6,744 nucleotides of DNA from Paracoccaceae bacterium (GCA_007120685.1 SKNG01000343.1:1-6744); one strand, 5' to 3'; counted from the first letter of the stretch, positions 1 through 5,995 are shown. Numbers and translations are program-made. The notes: a model not told the origin generated them from the letters alone.

Positions 1-1312
1 AGCGTAGCGAATTTTCCACCCCAAGCACGCCGAAAACGTCATTCGTGATGCCGGCATGGACCGATTGCATCTGTTCCAGCGACAGATCGGGCAGGTCGCA
101 GCCCGCTTCCTCGGCCATGCGCACCAGCGTACCGGTGACGTGGTGCGCCTCTCTGAACGGCAGACCCAGCGCGCGCACCAGCCAGTCGGCCAGGTCGGTC
201 GCCGTGGAAAACCCGCTGCCCGCTGCCGCCGCCAGCGCCGCGCGGTTGGCGGACATGTCGCGCACCATGCCGGTCATCGCCGCGAGGCCCAGCATCAGCG
301 TGTCGGCGGCGTCAAAGACCTGTTCCTTGTCCTCCTGCATGTCCTTGGAATAGGTCAGCGCCAGCCCCTTCATGACCACCAGAAGCGCCACATGCGCGCC
401 CATGATCCGCCCCAGTTTGGCGCGCAGGAGTTCCGCGGCATCCGGGTTCTTCTTCTGCGGCATGATCGACGACCCGGTGGAAAACGCATCCGACAGCCGC
501 ACGAAGCGGAACTGCGCCGAGGACCAGATCACCAGTTCCTCGGCAAAGCGCGACAGATGCATCGCGCAGATCGAGGCCGCGCCGAGGAATTCCAGCGCGA
601 AATCCCGGTCCGATACCGAATCGAGGCTGTTGGCAGTGGGCCGCTCGAACCCCAGCGCGGCGGCCGTCATCTGCCGGTCGATGGGAAAGGAGGTGCCGGC
701 CAGCGCCGCCGCGCCCAGCGGGCATTCGTTCATCCGCGCGCGGGCGTCGGCGAAGCGGCCCCGGTCGCGCGCCAGCATCTCCACATAGGCCAGCATGTGA
801 TGGCCCCAGGTGACCGGCTGGGCGGTCTGCAGATGGGTGAAGCCCGGCATCGGCCAGTCGGCGCCGGCCTCTGCCTGATCGACGAAAGCCCGCATCAGCG
901 CCGTCAGCCCGTCGATGGCCGCGTCGCATTGCTCGCGCACCCAGAGCCGGAAATCGACCGCCACCTGGTCATTGCGCGAACGCGCGGTATGCAGCCGGCC
1001 CGCGGGTTCGCCGATCAGGTCCTTAAGCCGGGCCTCGATATTCATGTGGATGTCTTCCAGCGCCGGGCTGAAGGGAAAGCTGCCGGTCTCGACCTCGGCC
1101 GCAACCCGGGTCAAGCCCGCGTCGATGGCGGCGGCGTCCTCGGCGCTGATGATGCCCTGGGCGGCCAGCATCGCGGCATGGGCGCGCGAGCCGGTGATAT
1201 CTTGCGCGTAAAGCCGCCGGTCGAAGCCGATCGAGGCGTTGATCGCCTCCATGATCGCATCCACCCCGCCGGCGAACCGCCCGCCCCACATGCTGTTCGC
1301 ACTCTCCGCCAT
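1..1312 (-). CDS. argH: Argininosuccinate lyase, C-terminus cut off by window edge
   Basis: ArgH cleaves argininosuccinate to arginine and fumarate, the last step of arginine synthesis in the cytosol; the family forms homotetramers. Read on the minus strand from ATG at 1312, the frame stays open to the window edge for 437 residues. Family members are about 460 residues, so roughly 25 C-terminal residues lie outside. The fumarase/aspartase-superfamily landmarks are visible in order: SRNDQ with N114, THLQTAQP with H160 (general-acid region), and the signature GSSIMPQKKNPD starting at G280, whose S281/S282 fall in the flexible loop that carries the catalytic serine. The visible end, HAGITNDVFGVLGVENSLR, is the usual ArgH tail leading into SRxSYGG. 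The N-terminus MAESANSMWGGRF supports the 1312 start; M8 at 1291 is a weaker alternative. Only a weak purine-rich stretch (GGGGAA) precedes the start. No frameshift or missing catalytic motif is seen. It is divergent from the EAL gene. Confidence 0.97.
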   Translation of the reverse strand, partial: MAESANSMWGGRFAGGVDAIMEAINASIGFDRRLYAQDITGSRAHAAMLAAQGIISAEDAAAIDAGLTRVAAEVETGSFPFSPALEDIHMNIEARLKDLIGEPAGRLHTARSRNDQVAVDFRLWVREQCDAAIDGLTALMRAFVDQAEAGADWPMPGFTHLQTAQPVTWGHHMLAYVEMLARDRGRFADARARMNECPLGAAALAGTSFPIDRQMTAAALGFERPTANSLDSVSDRDFALEFLGAASICAMHLSRFAEELVIWSSAQFRFVRLSDAFSTGSSIMPQKKNPDAAELLRAKLGRIMGAHVALLVVMKGLALTYSKDMQEDKEQVFDAADTLMLGLAAMTGMVRDMSANRAALAAAAGSGFSTATDLADWLVRALGLPFREAHHVTGTLVRMAEEAGCDLPDLSLEQMQSVHAGITNDVFGVLGVENSLR

Positions 1313-1354
1313 GCCCGTTCCCCGCCGCCTGTCATGCCTGTCCCGATGCCGGCG

Positions 1355-1383
1355 GATATACCGGCGCCGCCCGGTCGGCGCAA
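1355..1383 (-). promoter_or_regulatory. Candidate sigma-70 promoter for argH
   Basis: On the minus strand TTGCGC (plus 1378-1383) and TATATC (plus 1355-1360) are separated by exactly 17 bases and end about 43 bases before the argH start. The matches to TTGACA/TATAAT are only 3/6 and 4/6, so this is a positional candidate. The rest of the 187-base gap between argH and the EAL gene shows no other clear element. Confidence 0.25.
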
Positions 1384-1499
1384 TCAAGCCGCAGCCGGGT
1401 CAGATTCTGCCCGGAAAAAGCCACGAACCCGTTTTGTTCTTCACCTGCTGTTAAACCTTGGCGTGCAGGGTTGGCCCGATATCGCAGCGGAGCGTGCCG

Positions 1500-2366
1500 A
1501 TGAACCGCCAGTCAGACCCCGCCCGGACAGCCCCTGTACTGTCCACCCCCGCCGCCGTGCCAGAGGCCGGGCTGGAAAGCCCGCTGGACGCCGCGACGGA
1601 CATGCGCCGGCGCGAAACCGTCGCCATGGTCCGGCAGGCGCTGGATGACCGGCGCGCGCTGCTGGCCTATCAGCCGGTGGTGCAGGCCCGCATGGCCAAT
1701 CGCGTGGCCTATTACGAAGGCTTCATCCGGATCCTGGACGACAGCGGCCGCGTGCTGCCGGCGCGCGATTTCATGGATGCGGTGGAAACCACCGAGACCG
1801 GGCGCCGCATCGACTGCATGGCGCTGGAACTCAGCCTGATTGCGCTGGCGCGCGAACCCGGGCTGCGGCTTGCGGTCAACATGTCGGCCCGTTCCATCGG
1901 CTATCCCGCCTGGCTGACGACGCTGGAACGGGGGTTGCGCGCGGACGCTACCATCGCCGAGCGGTTGATCCTGGAAATCACCGAAGGCTCGGCCATGGTC
2001 ATGCCGGATCTGGTGACGGTGTTCATGGCCGACATGCAGGCGCGCGGTATCTGCTTTGCTCTGGACGATTTCGGCGCGGGCTACACGGCCTTCCGCTACC
2101 TGAAGGATTTCTATTTCGATATCGTCAAGATCGACGGCCAGTTCATCCGCGGCATCGCCAACGATCCGGACAATCAGGTCCTGACCCAGGCGCTGGTTTC
2201 CATCGCGCGGCAGTTCGACATGTTCACCGTGGCCGAATCGGTAGAAACTGCCGAGGACGCGCGATTTCTGGTCGATATCGGGGTGGATTGCCTGCAGGGC
2301 TATTTCTATGGCGTGCCCTCTACCGAAGCGCCCTGGCTGCAGTCAAAGCTCTCCCGCCCGGCGTGA
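1500..2366 (+). CDS. Single-domain EAL protein, probable c-di-GMP phosphodiesterase
   Basis: EAL domains hydrolyse cyclic di-GMP to pGpG and so lower this second messenger, which controls motility and biofilm. The 288-residue product has a loose, probably disordered N-terminus (about 1-38) and one EAL domain (about 40-275). It has no GGDEF, PAS or receiver domain, no signal peptide and no membrane helix, so it is expected to be cytosolic. The signature is EGF (E73) instead of EAL, but every catalytic position of the well-studied enzyme RocR has a counterpart: E73, N127 (VNMS), E159 and E162 (EITE), D189 and D190 (DDFGAGY), K210 (KID), E246 (ESVE) and Q266 (QGY). Spacings from N127 onward match RocR. 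I infer an active enzyme. The start at 1500 is chosen because GGAG at 1489-1492 sits 7 bases upstream; an in-frame TTG at 1458 would add 14 residues but has no good ribosome binding site. The input signal is unknown. Confidence 0.92.
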   Translation: MNRQSDPARTAPVLSTPAAVPEAGLESPLDAATDMRRRETVAMVRQALDDRRALLAYQPVVQARMANRVAYYEGFIRILDDSGRVLPARDFMDAVETTETGRRIDCMALELSLIALAREPGLRLAVNMSARSIGYPAWLTTLERGLRADATIAERLILEITEGSAMVMPDLVTVFMADMQARGICFALDDFGAGYTAFRYLKDFYFDIVKIDGQFIRGIANDPDNQVLTQALVSIARQFDMFTVAESVETAEDARFLVDIGVDCLQGYFYGVPSTEAPWLQSKLSRPA

Positions 2367-2371
2367 CCGAC

Positions 2372-2400
2372 CGGGTACATGCCCGTTGTGATCGTACCCG
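2372..2400 (+). terminator. Hairpin just after the EAL gene, possible weak terminator
   Basis: CGGGTAC at 2372-2378 and GTACCCG at 2394-2400 form a perfect 7-bp stem with a 15-base loop, six bases after the EAL stop codon. The following bases (TTGTGATACTG) are not a real T-run, so intrinsic termination would be weak. The position fits a 3'-end structure of the EAL transcript. Confidence 0.35.
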
Positions 2401-2407
2401 TTGTGAT
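2382..2407 (+). repeat. Direct repeat CCCGTTGTGAT, two copies, 15-bp period
   Basis: The 11-mer CCCGTTGTGAT occurs at 2382-2392 and again at 2397-2407 with four bases between. The first copy lies in the loop of the hairpin at 2372-2400, and the second begins inside its right arm. Function is unknown. A tandem duplication of a 15-base unit or a pair of protein-binding half-sites are both possible. Confidence 0.55.
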
Positions 2408-2495
2408 ACTGCCTCCTTTTCAGCCTCTGTCTGAATGCTGCGCTGGGTGAACTGCTGTCCGGCTGATGCCTTCAGGACGGCGGGGCGGCGCGGGG

Positions 2496-2518
2496 AAAGG
2501 GCTTTCGAAAGCCCTTTT
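2496..2518. terminator. 22-bp perfect palindrome followed by T, likely intrinsic terminator
   Basis: Bases 2496-2517 are a perfect palindrome centred between 2506 and 2507, with left half AAAGGGCTTTC. It can fold as a 9-bp stem with a 4-base loop, and on the plus strand it ends in TTTT (2515-2518), the A-flanked, U-tailed form of an intrinsic terminator. On the minus strand it reads into TTTCCCC, so it may work weakly in both directions. It lies 130 bases past the EAL stop and about 65 bases before the candidate phaA promoter, so it would insulate phaA from upstream transcription. A palindromic protein-binding site is the alternative. Confidence 0.6.
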
Positions 2519-2583
2519 GCGCCCGCCTGCGAAGGCGCGTCACTCCCGGCCCAGATCCGCACGCCCTCGCCTGCCCGCCTGCA

Positions 2584-2612
2584 TTGCCATGCGTCGCAAC
2601 GGCGCGTATGAC
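2584..2612 (+). promoter_or_regulatory. Candidate sigma-70 promoter for phaA
   Basis: TTGCCA (2584-2589) and TATGAC (2607-2612) are 17 bases apart and match TTGACA 5/6 and TATAAT 4/6. Transcription would start near 2619 and give a leader of about 50 bases before the phaA ATG. It lies downstream of the terminator-like palindrome, as expected for an independent phaA transcript. No binding site for a regulator could be recognised around it. Confidence 0.4.
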
Positions 2613-2667
2613 AGGCGCAGGTCCTGACGCGGTGTCACAGCCGCGCAGAATGCGAGAGGAGCAGCTG

Positions 2668-3840
2668 ATGACCAATGTCGTGATCGTTTCCGCCGCGCGC
2701 ACCGCCGTGGGGTCCTTCAACGGCGCCTTCGCCAACACGCCCGCCCATGATCTGGGCGCCGCGGTGCTCGATGCGATAGTGTCCCGCGCCGGCATCGACA
2801 AGGCAGAGGTTTCGGAAACCATCCTCGGCCAGGTGCTGACCGCCGGCCAGGGCCAGAACCCCGCGCGCCAGGCCCATGTCAACGCCGGCCTGCCGGTCGA
2901 ATCGGCGGCCTGGTCGCTCAATCAGGTCTGCGGCTCGGGCCTGCGGGCGGTGGCCATTGGCGCGCAGCATATCCAGTTGGGCGACGCCGGCATCGTCATC
3001 GCTGGCGGGCAGGAAAGCATGTCGCTGTCCCCTCATGTCGCGCATCTGCGCGCGGGCACCAAGATGGGCGACACGAAGATGATCGACACCATGATCAAGG
3101 ACGGGCTGTGGGATGCCTTCAACGGCTATCACATGGGCCAGACGGCGGAAAACGTCGCCGAGAAATGGCAGATCACCCGGGACGAGCAGGACGCCTTTGC
3201 CGTGGCCAGCCAGAACAAGGCCGAGGCCGCGCAGAAGGCCGGCCGCTTCGCCGATGAGATCGCGCCCTTCACGGTGAAGACCCGCAGGGGCGACATCACC
3301 GTCGATCAGGACGAATACATCCGCCATGGCGCCACCATCGACGCGATGGCGAAGCTGCGCCCGGCCTTTGCAAAGGACGGCACGGTGACCGCGGCCAATG
3401 CCAGCGGCATCAATGACGGCGCGGCCGCTGTGCTCTTGATGTCAGCCGAGGAGGCCGAGCGCCGCGGGCTGACGCCGCTGGCGCGCATCGCCAGCTACGC
3501 CACCGCCGGGCTGGACCCGTCGGTCATGGGCGTCGGCCCCATCCATGCCAGCCGCAAGGCGCTGGAAAAGGCCGGCTGGAACGCCGCCGACCTGGATCTG
3601 GTGGAAGCCAACGAGGCCTTTGCCGCCCAGGCTTGCGCGGTGAACAAGGACATGGGCTGGAACCCGGATGTGGTGAACGTCAACGGCGGCGCCATCGCCA
3701 TCGGCCATCCCATCGGCGCCTCGGGCGCACGGATCCTGAACACGCTTCTTTTCGAGATGCAGCGCCGCGGCGCGAAGAAGGGTCTGGCGACGCTGTGCAT
3801 CGGCGGCGGCATGGGCGTGGCCATGTGCCTGGAGCGGTAA
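2668..3840 (+). CDS. phaA: Acetyl-CoA acetyltransferase (biosynthetic beta-ketothiolase)
   Basis: PhaA condenses two acetyl-CoA into acetoacetyl-CoA, the entry step of polyhydroxybutyrate synthesis; the family is a cytosolic homotetramer. The 390-residue product has the usual full length for a biosynthetic thiolase. Visible catalytic residues are the acyl-carrying cysteine C88 in NQVCGSG, H155 in GYHMG, N315 in EANEAFAAQ, H347 in GGAIAIGHPIGASGAR and the second cysteine C377 in CIGGGMG, all in register with the Zoogloea ramigera enzyme. The ATG at 2668 is preceded by GAGGAG at 2656-2661 with a 6-base gap, and MTNVVIVSAARTAVG is the standard thiolase N-terminus; an in-frame TTG 84 bases upstream is rejected because its translation resembles nothing. 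phaB follows after 97 bases in the same direction, which favours PHB synthesis over fatty-acid or acetoacetate breakdown (atoB is the sequence-level alternative). No unusual features. Confidence 0.96.
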   Translation: MTNVVIVSAARTAVGSFNGAFANTPAHDLGAAVLDAIVSRAGIDKAEVSETILGQVLTAGQGQNPARQAHVNAGLPVESAAWSLNQVCGSGLRAVAIGAQHIQLGDAGIVIAGGQESMSLSPHVAHLRAGTKMGDTKMIDTMIKDGLWDAFNGYHMGQTAENVAEKWQITRDEQDAFAVASQNKAEAAQKAGRFADEIAPFTVKTRRGDITVDQDEYIRHGATIDAMAKLRPAFAKDGTVTAANASGINDGAAAVLLMSAEEAERRGLTPLARIASYATAGLDPSVMGVGPIHASRKALEKAGWNAADLDLVEANEAFAAQACAVNKDMGWNPDVVNVNGGAIAIGHPIGASGARILNTLLFEMQRRGAKKGLATLCIGGGMGVAMCLER

Positions 3841-3863
3841 ACCGCCCGACGGCGGCCCCGCAA

Positions 3864-3884
3864 CAGCGCAATATTGTTGCGCTG
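3864..3884. promoter_or_regulatory. Inverted repeat in the phaA-phaB gap, possible operator or mRNA hairpin
   Basis: CAGCGCAA (3864-3871) and TTGCGCTG (3877-3884) form a perfect 8-bp stem around the 5-base loop TATTG. No T-run follows; instead a TGC-rich stretch (CTGCCTGCTGCTGCC) runs to 3896. The lack of a U-tail argues against a full terminator and fits a processing hairpin, attenuator or protein site. PhaR of Paracoccus is reported to bind TGC-rich sequence of the form CTGC-N3-4-GCAG; I find TGC/GCA richness here but no exact copy of that motif, so a PhaR link is speculation. Confidence 0.45.
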
Positions 3885-3937
3885 CCTGCTGCTGCCAGCT
3901 AAGCAAATTTCAACGATACTGAACCCAAGGAGGAGAC

Positions 3938-4660
3938 ATGGGACGGGTTGCATTGGTCACCGGCGGCTCGCGCGGCATCGGCGCGGCGATTTCGGTGGCG
4001 CTGAAGGACGCGGGCCACAAGGTGGCGGCGAGCTACGCGGGCAATGACGAGGCGGCGGCGAAATTCACCGCCGAGACCGGCATCAAGACCTACAAATGGG
4101 ATGTCGCGGATTACGAGGCCTCCAAGGCCGGGATCGCGCAGGTAGAGGCCGATCTGGGGCCGGTGGAGATTGTGGTGGCCAATGCCGGCATCACCAAGGA
4201 TGCGCCCTTCCACAAGATGACGCCCGAACAGTGGAAGGCAGTGATCGACACCAACCTGACCGGCGTCTTCAACACCATCCACCCGGTCTGGCCGGGGATG
4301 CGCGAGCGCAAGTTCGGCCGCGTGGTGGTGATTTCCTCGGTCAATGGGCAGAAGGGTCAGTTCGCGCAGGTCAATTACGCCGCCACCAAGGCGGGGGATC
4401 TGGGTATCGTGAAGTCGCTGGCCCAGGAAGGCGCGCGGGCCGGGATCACTGCCAATGCCGTCTGCCCGGGCTATATCGGCACGGACATGGTGATGGCGGT
4501 GCCCGAGAAGGTGCGTGAGAGCATCATCGCCCAGATCCCCGCCGGCCGGCTGGGCGAGCCCGAGGAGATCGCACGTTGCGTGGCTTTTCTGGTAGCCGAT
4601 GACGCGGGCTTCATCAACGGCTCGACGATCAGCGCCAACGGGGCGCAGTTCTTCGTGTAG
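3938..4660 (+). CDS. phaB: NADPH-dependent acetoacetyl-CoA reductase
   Basis: PhaB reduces acetoacetyl-CoA to (R)-3-hydroxybutyryl-CoA, the monomer used by PHB synthase. The 240-residue product is a classical short-chain dehydrogenase of normal length. It shows the cofactor motif TGGSRGIG (8-15), NAG (82-84), the structural N106 in TNLTG, catalytic S134 and the YxxxK pair Y147/K151. The stretch SVNGQKGQFAQ (134-144) is nearly that of Cupriavidus necator PhaB, including the substrate-contact Q/F/Q positions, which separates it from FabG (3-oxoacyl-ACP reductase), its closest paralogue. AAGGAGG at 3927-3933 is a very strong ribosome binding site, better than that of phaA, suggesting high translation. 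It is probably co-transcribed with phaA. An internal promoter is possible (CTGCCA at 3892, 17-base spacer, GATACT at 3915) but matches consensus only 4/6 in each box. phaC is not in the window. Confidence 0.95.
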   Translation: MGRVALVTGGSRGIGAAISVALKDAGHKVAASYAGNDEAAAKFTAETGIKTYKWDVADYEASKAGIAQVEADLGPVEIVVANAGITKDAPFHKMTPEQWKAVIDTNLTGVFNTIHPVWPGMRERKFGRVVVISSVNGQKGQFAQVNYAATKAGDLGIVKSLAQEGARAGITANAVCPGYIGTDMVMAVPEKVRESIIAQIPAGRLGEPEEIARCVAFLVADDAGFINGSTISANGAQFFV

Positions 4661-4684
4661 GCGGCGCGCGCTTCGGCGAGCCGT

Positions 4685-4771
4685 GGGTGAATTGGCGATG
4701 GAGGGGGGCTGTCTGCCCCCCTCTTGGCCTGCGGCCAATTCACCCCCCGAGAGTATTCTTCGCAAGATGAC
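4685..4771 (+). repeat. Nested inverted repeat with conserved-looking tail, probable dispersed element and phaB terminator
   Basis: An outer 12-bp perfect inverted repeat, GGGTGAATTGGC (4685-4696) with GCCAATTCACCC (4734-4745), encloses an inner 9-bp hairpin, GAGGGGGGC (4701-4709) with GCCCCCCTC (4715-4723), whose loop is TGTCT. After the right outer arm comes the tail CCCGAGAGTATTCTTCGCAAGATGA (4746 to 4770). From memory, similar G-run hairpins and CCCGAG-(G)ATATT-CAAGATGA tails recur between genes in Rhodobacteraceae genomes, so I infer a dispersed intergenic repeat; this was not searched. Lying 25 bases after the phaB stop, the inner hairpin with CTCTT after it can act as a terminator for phaAB. 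The tail ends only about 30 bases before the exporter start. Confidence 0.6.
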
Positions 4772-4801
4772 GGGGCACGTGATTGGCCCGGGCTGGCGGC
4801 T

Positions 4802-5674
4802 ATGAGCCGGGGCGCGGCAACGGCGGTGGGGTTCAGCGCGGTGTTGATGTGGGCGCTATTGGCGCCGCTGACCGTGCTCAGCGCGCCGGTGCCGCCGCTG
4901 TTGCTGAACGCGCTCTGTTTCGGCATCGGCGGCGCGGTGGGGCTGATCTGGCTGGCTGCGACTGGTGGGTTGAGAGCGCTGCGCGGCGTGCCGATGTCGG
5001 TCTATCTGTTCGGCACATCGGGGCTGTTCGGCTATCATTTCCTCTACTTCAGCGCGCTGCGTCTGGCGCCACCGGCCGAGGCCGGGCTGATTGCCTATCT
5101 CTGGCCCTTGCTGATCGTGCTGGGCTCCGGCCTGATGCCGGGCGAGCGATTGCGTTTGGGCCATGTGCTGGGCGCCTTCTGCGGCTTTGCCGGGGCGGCG
5201 CTGCTGATCGCCGGCGGGATCGGGCAGGTGGCGGGCGCCGGGGAGGGCTATGCGCTGGCGCTGCTGGCGGCCTTTACCTGGACCAGCTATTCGCTGATCT
5301 CGCGCCGGTTGGGCCATGTGCCTACGGCCGCAGTCGCCGTGTTCTGCCTGGCATCCGCGGCGCTGGCAGGGCTGGCGCATCGGGCGCTGGAGACACCCGC
5401 CTGGCCTGAGGGTGCGATCGGCTGGGCGGCGGTGGTGGCGCTGGGCCTGGGGCCGGTGGGGCTGTCGTTCTTTACCTGGGATATCGGGGTGAAGCGGGGC
5501 GACATCCAGCTTCTGGGCACCGCCGCCTACGCCGCGCCGCTGTTGTCGACGCTGATCCTGGTGGCCGCTGCCATGTCGCCAGCGACATGGTCGCTGGCGC
5601 TGGCAGCGGTGCTGATCACCGGCGGCGCGGCGCTGGCCGCGCGCGCCGGGCGGGGTCGCCCGGCGGCCGGCTGA
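4802..5674 (+). CDS. DMT/EamA-family exporter, YddG-like
   Basis: The product is a 290-residue inner-membrane protein with about ten hydrophobic helices (roughly 7-27, 31-53, 65-88, 92-112, 119-143, 149-167, 174-193, 204-224, 236-257, 261-281), the 5+5 layout of the drug/metabolite transporter superfamily. Landmarks AGLIAYLWPLLIVL (94-107), AFTWTSYSLISRR (157-169) and TWDIGVKRGDI (225-235) align by eye with Escherichia coli YddG, an exporter of aromatic amino acids and paraquat, and with the crystallised Starkeya YddG. Amino-acid or small-metabolite export is therefore likely, but the substrate cannot be read from sequence. The ATG at 4802 begins MSRGAATAVGFSAVLMW, a good first helix. An in-frame TTG at 4724 would start inside the preceding repeat and is rejected. 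No clear Shine-Dalgarno precedes 4802, so expression may be low. The stop codon is three bases from that of the convergent YdcH-like gene. Confidence 0.9.
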   Translation: MSRGAATAVGFSAVLMWALLAPLTVLSAPVPPLLLNALCFGIGGAVGLIWLAATGGLRALRGVPMSVYLFGTSGLFGYHFLYFSALRLAPPAEAGLIAYLWPLLIVLGSGLMPGERLRLGHVLGAFCGFAGAALLIAGGIGQVAGAGEGYALALLAAFTWTSYSLISRRLGHVPTAAVAVFCLASAALAGLAHRALETPAWPEGAIGWAAVVALGLGPVGLSFFTWDIGVKRGDIQLLGTAAYAAPLLSTLILVAAAMSPATWSLALAAVLITGGAALAARAGRGRPAAG

Positions 5675-5687
5675 GGGTCAGCTGGCC
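5644..5687. terminator. Tandem hairpins at convergent gene ends, possible bidirectional terminator
   Basis: Two adjacent stems sit at the junction. The first is CGCCGGGCG (5644-5652) with CGCCCGGCG (5657-5665), 9 bp with loop GGGT, inside the last exporter codons. The second is GGCCGGCTGA (5665-5674) with TCAGCTGGCC (5678-5687), 10 bp with one G-U pair in the plus transcript and loop GGG, which is the whole intergenic gap. The two convergent TGA stop codons pair with each other at the top of the second stem. There is no T-run on either side, so classical intrinsic termination is uncertain. The two stems share base 5665, so one loses an end pair if both fold. Confidence 0.5.
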
Positions 5688-5845
5688 GACAGGCGGCTGA
5701 TCTCTTCCTTCAGGCGCAGTTTCTGCTTCTTCATCTCGGCCAGCGCCAGATCATCGAAACCCGGGGCGCGCTGCGCTTCCTCGACCTTTTCCGAGAGGGC
5801 CTCGTGCTTGCGGCGCAATTCCTGAAGATGCGAAGTCAGCGACAT
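5678..5845 (-). CDS. Small YdcH/DUF465 family protein
   Basis: On the minus strand a 55-residue protein starts MSLTSHLQELRRKHEALSEK and ends in KKQKLRLKEEISRLSAS. It is rich in charged residues with heptad-like spacing and should form two helices in a short coiled coil, around a central stretch containing APGFDD. This is the pattern of the DUF465/YdcH family, small cytosolic proteins of unknown function common in proteobacteria, often with the central DD and a C-terminal KKxKLxLKDEI-like helix. An excellent ribosome binding site, AGAGGAGGA (plus 5851-5859), lies 5-6 bases before the ATG at 5845 and confirms the gene despite its size. Translation should therefore be strong. It is convergent with the exporter (3-base gap). 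It is on the same strand as the methyltransferase, 150 bases downstream of it; the gap suggests its own promoter, though none could be identified with confidence. Confidence 0.9.
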   Translation of the reverse strand: MSLTSHLQELRRKHEALSEKVEEAQRAPGFDDLALAEMKKQKLRLKEEISRLSAS

Positions 5846-5896
5846 GAATGTCCTCCTCTAAGGTTTGATCCGTCAGCACAGTCCAACACATATTCG

Positions 5897-5922
5897 GTGA
5901 CTTGTCACATGAAACTCGTCAC
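5897..5922. promoter_or_regulatory. GTGAC/GTCAC palindrome plus third half-site upstream of YdcH-like gene
   Basis: GTGAC (5897-5901) and GTCAC (5904-5908) form a 12-bp palindrome around TT, and a further GTCAC lies at 5918-5922, in direct repeat with a 14-base period. The group is 50-75 bases upstream of the YdcH-like start, where an operator would sit. No transcription factor is identified. The 150-base gap (5846-5995) holds nothing else I can name. Confidence 0.25.
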
Positions 5923-5995
5923 GAATGCGTTGTAGTGAGGCGCGGACGGCGGTCAGCCGCTCGGCAGGGCACTGCGCCTCGGCGCCGGGCTGCGC

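Noticed and set aside
312..929. A 205-codon minus-strand frame within argH
   Set aside because: It is out of frame with argH, which carries all the fumarase-superfamily motifs over the same bases.
1434..1456. TTGTTC and TTAAAC ahead of the EAL gene as a promoter
   Set aside because: The spacer is only 11 bases, too short for a sigma-70 promoter.
56..1648. A 530-codon open frame on the plus strand, antisense to argH
   Set aside because: It covers the whole visible argH gene, its translation is Arg/His/Gly-rich and resembles no family, and long antisense frames are expected in GC-rich coding DNA.
2320..2562. An 80-codon minus-strand frame across the EAL-phaA gap
   Set aside because: It spans the terminator-like palindrome, has no ribosome binding site and overlaps the EAL 3' end; not credible as a gene.
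2635..3327. A 230-codon minus-strand frame opposite phaA
   Set aside because: The plus strand encodes an intact thiolase with catalytic residues in register; the antisense frame has no ribosome binding site or recognisable domain.
3899..4765. A 288-codon minus-strand frame opposite phaB
   Set aside because: It starts beyond phaB, runs through the repeat and is the complement of an intact SDR gene; its composition (His/Arg/Gly-rich) is that of a shadow frame.
4724..4801. N-terminal extension of the exporter from TTG at 4724
   Set aside because: The added 26 residues are polar, lie within the inverted repeat and would precede a first helix that already starts well at 4802.
2367..4801. A complete PHB locus or a novel storage system
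   Set aside because: Only phaA and phaB are present, in a common arrangement; no synthase, phasin, depolymerase or unknown partner gene lies between or beside them.
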